Assembly (NCBI GenBank): GCA_037951105.1
Contig: JBAMJV010003055.1
Coordinates: 96,001-160,000, forward strand
Reading direction: 5' to 3'
DNA from: Echinarachnius parma
Lineage: Eukaryota; Echinodermata; Echinoidea; Clypeasteroida; Echinarachniidae
Length of the DNA: 64,000 nt
Shown here in pieces: positions 58,101 to 64,000 of this stretch; the first letter of the stretch is position 1; each line of letters begins with the position of its first letter. A model generated the notes under the pieces. It saw nothing but the letters and a program-made list of their open reading frames with translations, did no database searches and was not told the origin of the DNA. The position numbers and the translations under genes are program-made.

Positions 58101-61100
58101 TATAAATCTTCACCCTCCACAATCTATCCAAATCTACCATCAATAGGGATTTTGTCCTTTTGTGGGCTAGCTCTCAAGGATTTCAATAGAGATTTCAAAA
58201 ATCTTCAAAAATCTATCACCATTCTATTATCATCTTTCTCTTTCTCTCCCTCTTTCTAAAATACACACAAACCCTATAATGCATTCATATACACAACCAA
58301 TGAACTAGTTATATAAATCTTCACACTTTAAAATCTTCCAAAATCTATCATCAATATTAGCGATTTTGTCCTTTTGTGAGCTAGATCTCGAGTCAATGCA
58401 ATCTGTTTGTCCAAGTTTTGAGCAGACCAGTCAAATGGTAAGGATTCAATAGAGTACATTTATACAGCTTGGGAATTTCAATGAAACCTACAGAATACTC
58501 GGTATCTTTGTCCTCGTTATTAAAGTGATCCATTACTTTTGTCAAATTCAACAAAACTCACTCGGAGCTTCCACATTTCTATTGTACCCCGTTTGGCTTT
58601 TAGTAATAGAAGAGTGAAATCGGTTTATAGGATTTTCAAATAATTTCTCCCTGATTATGAAGATATTCATGATTGAATTGAAAAGCATTCCAGATGGACG
58701 CTTTTCAATTGTAGTCTTAATCAATGGGCAGTAGGTGATCAAATCTTACATCAATTTTCACTTTTTTCACTAGATAGACGGCGTTCTCTTTCTCTATAAC
58801 TATATCAAGCATCACTCAGAACATAGACTCATGTGGTGGGAGGTCTATGTTCAGAAGAATCATATATACAATTATATTGGTATCTGATTGCAGTCTCGAA
58901 TATAACTTTTGGAAACATTTTATGAAGTAAGTGGATCACTTTAAAACCCCAACCAGATTCTATGGCATGTTTGCATTTATCTGTCTGCCCGTCTTGTGCC
59001 AACAGCTCAGTTTAAAGATCCATTAATAGTCACTATCAACTGTAAACTTTAGCTTGGATACCATGCATGCAGTCCTTTTATCACTTCTTATTTACTGTTG
59101 CGATCAATCGAATAACCACTAGGTGACCATATTTGACTTTAACTGACTATATGGATGTAAAATGATGGTAATTCGTACTGCAATATTAAGTTCTCATTGT
59201 CATAATTACACAATGACAAGGAGGAAAAAAAAACATTACAGAGGGGGATATAGTGGAGAGGGGTGGGGATAAAGAGAGATGTACAATAATTGCTGAGTTA
59301 CACTCTTTACAATCAATAAGTATAATTTACTTTTGTACTATGATAATTTTGGGTCTCCGGACCTTAGTATCATGTATTATTTTTTTAATTTCAAATGAAT
59401 GAATGAATGAATAAATGAACAAATGAATGAACAAACGAATGAATATTGAATGAATACATAAATAACTCACCATCTGATCCTCGGACTGAGATGCTGACTC
59501 CCGGTGACAGGACGTCGCTATGGCAACCAGACTTCCATGACCTCCAGGTGCTGTTGGACATCTTCTCCTTCTCTATCATGGCATTCTCAGAAATGGTCTG
59601 CCAGACATGATGAAATCCATACAAGTCAATGATGATAATTAATTTGTTATGTATTTAAAGGGTTTGAATGAAAACAAAAACAAAACAATTTTGACCAGTT
59701 TGAGATAATTGTGACAATCGGGAAAACTGTATCAAAGGCTTGCTCGTTATCGCAACAATTACTTACTATAAGTGCACTTTATTGTGGATTGAATTTAAAA
59801 GGGGGTTCATAATTATAATCATCGTAAGTGATATTAGACTTTCACAGACTGACATGATGTATCACTTACAATGGTGTAATTACAACCTACTCCTAATGGG
59901 CTTAAAAGTGATAAATCAAGTTGGTATAAACTAATGATATTAAAATTTATTGATTTTTGTAATATTTATATATAATCAAACTTGTTTTTAGAAATAAACA
60001 ACATACATGTACTGCAACAGTAATATGATTTACTTATTTAGGTGGTTCAGAGAAAAACACTATTTACATCATTAACCTGTTCAGGGCACTTTTACAGAAA
60101 GAGTCGCAATCGATTGTAAATTCAGAAAATTGTATGCATATTTGAATTTGAGACTATGCAAGATGCAATTATATTAATTGCAACTTGACAATCGACTGTA
60201 ATTATTTCTGCAACTGTTTCATAAACTTCTGCAATTGTTGTAAGTGTCCAATTTTTGTAGCTATCATGGCAACAGCTGGAATGCTCCATGCTGATTGGCT
60301 GTACATGTTAATAGGACACTTACAACGACCCAGGACGAAATACCAATTGAAATTATAATGGGTACCCATTGAAACCAATGGGTACCCATTGAAATTCTAA
60401 TTGGTACCAATTGAATTCAATGGGTACCCATCAAAACTGAATTCAATGGGTACCCATTGGCATTGGTTTCAATGGGTACCCAGTGAATTCAATTGGTACC
60501 CATTGAATTCAATTGGTACCCAATGATTTCAATTTGCCAAATTGTTTCATTTTCCATATATGCATGCTCTTCGATTACCAATTGATTTCAATTGGTAATT
60601 TTCAATTGGTAATTCTTTGATTACCAATTGATTTCAATTGGTAATTTTCAATTGGTAATTCTTCGATTACCAATTGATTTCAATTGGTAATATAGTCAAT
60701 GGGAATTTCAACCTGGGAACTGAAAAAAAGTATTCATGAAACGGGGGCTCAGGGACTGGTCCCGAAAAACATTTGGGCCTAGGTGTATGTAGGATATCAA
60801 ATACATTTGCAGTCTTGAATGGGTTAATCACCTGTGCCATGGCTTGAGACTTTGCTTGTCTTTCTGATATGACTCTCCTCCTTCTCTCTCTGGCATCCTC
60901 TACGTTGTGTTTGTCGCTGCGCACCATAGCTGGGGAAACTGCAACAAAAAAACACATCCAATTTTACTTTATTATGAAGCATGATAAGACAAATCAGCGC
61001 AAGAGATATTGAAGAAAAAAAAATCAAAGAGTTCATGCAAAAACTAATAAACACAATTTTTGCATTTTTAAAGATAAATGCACCATTATATTACCAAAAA

Positions 61101-63105
61101 TATGGTCTTTTAAAAGCTATCCTACTTGCTGCATATCAAGGAATATTTGTTAACATATGATTCAACATATCACACAATTTCTTATAAATGTTGTTGTTTT
61201 TAAGCAGGTTATATCACAATTATCACAAATTGGTCCAATTGTTTAATCATAATTTGCATTTAAATCCTTCATTTACAAAACCATAAACTTTTGTTTTCAT
61301 TTGAAAAAACAAAGTAATGCACAGAAATGAATAATCCATTCAAAAGTCAAGATTTAAAAATCAATCATCTATATATATAGAATTCTGGGGGTGTATTCTG
61401 AAAATCGTCTTTTCCCTAATATCGTATTATCTTAGGCTTATGACAAAACCGGTATTCTGAAAACTCTCATATCTTTTGTATTATCTCTGAAAGTTTGTTA
61501 ACCTCTATTAGCTGGCGCGCCTTGCCACGCATTATTGATAAGCGCGTTCGCGCAAGCAGAGGTGGAAAATGTGTATTCTGAAAACTCTCTTATCTTTCAT
61601 CTCATCATGAAATTATCATAAATTCTACTCATATGCCGAGACAGCTATGGGGCAGTATTTTCCTTTTGTTATATCTTGTTTAAACATATTTAAAGACAAT
61701 TATTTGAGATTTTAAAGAGCTCCCTATGTTTGTTGTGTGTATAGGTGTGTGTACGTGCGAAAAAGTTAGAAAATAAGAGGGGGAGAAAATTCCATTGAAA
61801 ATCTAACCATATGAAAATCCCATTCTTACAAAAATACTCTTTGACCAAAATATATAAATTTCTTGAACTTTGATTGAAAATTCTACGTGTGCGCAAAGCT
61901 AGTTAGATGCGCGCATTTAAAGAAAATGCGACGCATACGCAATTTAACCCACTTTGATTGGCTGAGGGGGCATATAAACATTTTGTAACAACAATTTTGA
62001 TTGGTTAACTCAGCACTAATGGGCGTGGTCAGGGAAAGATATGATGCCCTTAAGACAATTTTCAGAATACCGATTCATGACAATTTTAGCGGTGTATTAT
62101 CTTATGGACTTATGACAAAAGATAATACAAAAGATAAGACGATTTTCAGAATACACCCCCTGGGTTGTATTGGGGTTATTTAATTATCTAGATGGACATG
62201 ATTAATATATGGCAAGCTCAAAATATGTGGCAGGCATGCAGTAATCCAGGCAACAGCGCCATGCATGCATGCTTCCATTCACTACCCATTGTTATATTAA
62301 TTGCCTCGGCCCTGAATAGTTGTTTCCTGTATATCGGATTTTCATAAACTCACTGACCAAAATAGAAGTCATAAATATGCACTAATATCTAGATGGACAA
62401 TATGGCAAAATTAAAATCCGTGGCAGGCATGCAGTATCCAGGCAACGCTGTCATGCCTGCATGCCTCAGCTGTTTTCTGTAGTTCTTTTGTTGGTAAACT
62501 TACCCAAATAAAAGTATTAAATTATATGCCTATAACTGTTGTGAAACCATTCATTTCCATTCTTGCATTTTACAAAATGTCCATAATTTCCAATCATTAA
62601 ATTCCATTGTGGAAGACTGTGTAATATCAATCAATAACTGAGGTAGGGGGGGGGGGGCAGGCAAGGCAAAAAGGCTAACCACCTGAACCACATAATTCCT
62701 ACAAATTGAACATATAATAATTGCCAGTATGATGTAATTCTAAACTTATATAAACTGTGAAATATTTAGTTAAATACTAAGTAATACATCGTATACAGTC
62801 AAATCTGCTCTAGTGACCACCAGTACATAAAGACAATAATTTAAAAACACATTTATTTTGACTCCTTAGATACATGTGATGCAGTTCACGTGTTAGTGAA
62901 CCCGTCTACAAAGACCACTGAGCCGCTTTTTATACTATAGGCGTACACCATGCGTCCCTTTGAATGGTCACTATAGGTATAATTAGGCAGGTTTGGCTGG
63001 CTGTATTTCATTTATATCGTTACCTTTCGCTTGGTTCTTTGGTCGTGCCGTCTGGTGGTTCGATTTGGCTGCCATCTCGGATAACATTGATTCCGCGCAT
63101 CCCAT
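52129..63105 (-). CDS. Unrecognised N-myristoylated, charged protein (MGCAES), complete, four exons
   Basis: Minus-strand exons: 63105-63024, 60938-60832, 59597-59471 and 52799-52129 (987 nt, 328 aa). Donors and acceptors are consensus-like and phases agree (1, 0, 1), which strongly supports a real gene. The protein starts M-G-C-A-E-S: Gly2 is a myristoylation site and Cys3 a likely palmitoylation site, so membrane anchoring is expected. Residues 43-54 are Arg-rich (ARERRRRVISER), about 77-83 read NSTWRSW, and about 150-300 are Glu/Lys/Ser-rich, low complexity and probably disordered or coiled, with a Lys-rich patch (KKGKKAKRK). A conserved-looking end follows: KEVTFIDQVVDSGE. The order MGC, STW, KEVT..DS recalls BAALC, but this is weak and unverified. 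A partial copy of the C-terminal coding end lies downstream. Intron 3 is about 6.7 kb. Confidence 0.8.
52866..53775. repeat. 250-bp direct duplication in intron 3 of the MGC gene
   Basis: About 52866-53115 and 53517-53775 share 'caggataattcattaccctg', 'acttagataaaat-', 'agtcag-tgaca' and 'aggcaactgc', about 650 bp apart. The copies are moderately diverged. Confidence 0.8.
53780..55510. other. MGC gene intron 3, nothing recognised
   Basis: AT-rich sequence with a poly-C run near 54381. No supported exon or named repeat. Confidence 0.4.
55518..55983. repeat. 75-bp minisatellite enclosed by inverted repeats
   Basis: Five and a fraction near-identical 75-bp units (tttaaaggggtacacctgtt, then 'atgggtaggatttgacc', then 'ttcttcaggaaatgtccacc') fill 55541-55945. 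They are flanked by 'tctctgcttaatggggta' at 55521 and its complement at about 55965. Because 75 is a multiple of three, a 147-aa frame with a 25-aa period runs across the minus strand. Confidence 0.93.
56967..57440. repeat. Two-copy tandem duplication, about 238 bp
   Basis: 'Gaagagggtattcatagcat' through 'atgaatggtccctcgttatc' occurs at 56967 and 57205. Both copies end with 'gaaacaccaatgcaaat'. Confidence 0.85.
57830..58400. repeat. Imperfect repeats with 'tataaatcttcac' and 'aaaatctatca'
   Basis: Four or so diverged units recur near 57840, 57935, 58090 and 58310, interspersed with ctctctttct tracts and 'attttgtccttttgtg'. Confidence 0.6.
58520..58944. mobile_element. TTAA-flanked MITE, ends TTAAAGTGATCCA
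   Basis: TTAA lies at 58520-58523 and 58941-58944. The ends are 'ttaaagtgatccat' and the complement of 'gtggatcactttaa'. The interior is partly palindromic. It is related to 48421-48684. In MGC gene intron 3. Confidence 0.85.
59393..59455. repeat. (AATG)n microsatellite beside exon 3 of the MGC gene
   Basis: Aatgaatgaatg with variants, ending about 15 bp before the exon 3 donor. Confidence 0.85.
60345..60695. repeat. Array of GGTACC-centred palindromes and AATTGGTAATT units
   Basis: The first part (60357-60535) holds about ten copies of 'aatgggtacccatt' or 'aattggtaccaatt'. The second part (about 60575-60690) has three units of 'gattaccaattgatttcaat' plus 'tggtaattttcaattggtaa'. Every motif is self-complementary. 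It lies in MGC gene intron 2, about 140 bp downstream of the exon 2 donor. Confidence 0.92.
61387..62160. mobile_element. 774-bp MITE, ends GGGGGTGTATTCTGAAAATC
   Basis: The inverted ends match for more than 25 bp (gggggtgtattctgaaaatc / complement). Subterminal 'tatcttaggcttatgacaaa' is inverted against 'cttatggacttatgacaaaa' elements, and 'gtattctgaaaactctc' repeats occur internally. No coding capacity. The target duplication is unclear. In MGC gene intron 1. Confidence 0.85.
62191..62475. repeat. Two-copy direct repeat, about 85 bp
   Basis: 'Tctagatggacat' and 'gtggcaggcatgcagta' with 'tccaggcaac' occur at about 62189-62275 and 62389-62470. Confidence 0.75.
62796..63003. mobile_element. 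TA-flanked MITE, ends CAGTCAAATCTG, just downstream of MGC exon 1
   Basis: Inverted ends 'cagtcaaatctg' and 'caggtttggctggctg', TA on both sides. Same family as 29638-29810 and 44257-44415. It ends about 20 bp from the exon 1 donor. Confidence 0.7.
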
Positions 63106-63361
63106 GTTTACGGCATATTCCAAGTTATGTTTCCTCCAGTATTAATTTTGACACAACGAAGTGAAAAGACTATTATCCCGGACTATTATTTCCTCCTCAA
63201 AATTAAATCACATCTCTACTAAAGTAAATGGTCCAGTCAGTTGGTATTACTTAGTCGTAAATGTTACTAAAATCATCCAGCTGCCAAGCGCAAGCGAAAC
63301 AAAAAACTTGTTGCGGTTTATGTCTCTGTGATGTTGATTATTCGATCTTTTTTAATAGACT

Positions 63362-63799
63362 CTAGTTATTATATTCTTCCTTTGTAGAATCTAATCGCAA
63401 ATATAATGAGTCATATTCTCTTATATCAAACACAGCAACTGAAGTTACAACATGATTATTTTTGTCATAATTATAATCAGTACTGATTATAATAGTTGAA
63501 GTTGATTTAGCAGACTGATCCCGAGACTGATGAATGAAAATTGGTGGCGAGGGTGCAAAGTCAGATGTGGTATCTGAATTGAACTCCGTGTCCCCGTGAA
63601 CGCGCGCACGTCGCACCTGCCAATTGCCAAATGGTCTCTCTGACTGATTGACGTACCGTGCTTGCATGCGACTTTGGTTTATAAATACGTCACACCCAGA
63701 TAACACGTTCATTGGTGCAATCTTTCGAACAAAGGCAAGCGCGTTGCCTAAACCATGGAACTTTTGGTCTCTTATGTTTTGTGTAATTAGCATTGTCAT
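63362..63799 (-). other. 145-codon open frame upstream of the MGC gene, unknown
   Basis: Starts MTMLITQNIRDQ and ends STKEEYNN. The sequence is less repetitive and more GC-rich (63580-63780) than average, but I see no domain, no signal peptide and no splice partner. It lies on the same strand, about 260 bp upstream of the MGC start codon, so it could equally be promoter or 5' UTR. Chance ORF is the simplest reading. Confidence 0.15.
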
Positions 63800-64000
63800 T
63801 TTATCGATTGGGTCTCCTTTCTCCTAATGATCTCCGAATTCCTCCGATGAAAAGAAAAAATATTGATTTTCAGTTCGGACTGTCATGACTGTGATTGTCT
63901 CGGCCGATTGATCATGGTCGAATGAGCAAGAATAGTAAACCTCTACGACTCTACCGTCATAGGTACGTAATCGCAACGCAATACGATCACCAGACCGTAT

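Overview
This is a 64-kb piece of an animal nuclear genome. It is intron-rich and AT-rich, with a dense load of small transposons, minisatellites and long poly-G/poly-C runs. The gene content (a laminin gamma subunit, PPP1R11/inhibitor-3, PPT2 and a myristoylated charged protein) and the repeat style (foldback MITEs, tRNA-derived SINE pieces, frequent acatgtac motifs) fit a marine invertebrate deuterostome such as an echinoderm. Species-level placement cannot be made from the sequence alone. There are no bacterial genes, CRISPR arrays or operons.

Layout. (1) 1-19383 is read as the first intron of a minus-strand laminin gamma gene whose first coding exon (signal peptide plus the start of the laminin N-terminal domain) lies at 19384-19747; the rest of the gene must lie beyond the left edge. 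The intron is packed with repeats, including a 3-kb TA-flanked element (3944-7007). (2) 19748-26340 is intergenic and is dominated by a 3-kb foldback structure (about 21778-24785) built from palindromic GATATC units, a 36-bp minisatellite and hairpins, followed by an internally duplicated TTAA-flanked MITE. (3) 26726-30926 (+) is a complete three-exon PPP1R11 gene (120 aa). (4) 36122-44153 (+) is a complete nine-exon PPT2 gene (289 aa) with a CLEAR/E-box-like site about 570 bp upstream. (5) 44.8-52.1 kb is intergenic, with a deleted mariner, a hAT-type MITE with an 8-bp target duplication and a 228-bp tandem array. (6) 63105-52129 (-) is a complete four-exon gene with matching intron phases for a 328-aa acidic/basic protein that starts MGCAES, a dual-acylation signal. 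I do not recognise it with confidence; a distant BAALC-like relation is possible.

The most unusual theme is that exon starts, splice acceptors and coding ends are duplicated as nearby decoys in all three complete genes. PPP1R11 exon 3 is preceded by about seven acceptor-bearing copies in graded decay, and its exon 2 acceptor lies in a 0.3-kb tandem duplication. PPT2 exon 9 has a partial copy upstream. The conserved C-terminal motif of the MGC gene is repeated downstream in frame. In two places the duplications also record the pre-insertion (empty) site of a transposon. PPP1R11 and PPT2 are both in the human MHC region (6p21-22), and human LAMC genes lie on the MHC-paralogous segments 1q25 and 9q34, so the window may preserve an ancestral proto-MHC linkage.

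Limits: exon calls are by eye from splice sites, phase and protein recognition. No homology search was run. Repeat boundaries are approximate unless a target-site duplication is given.
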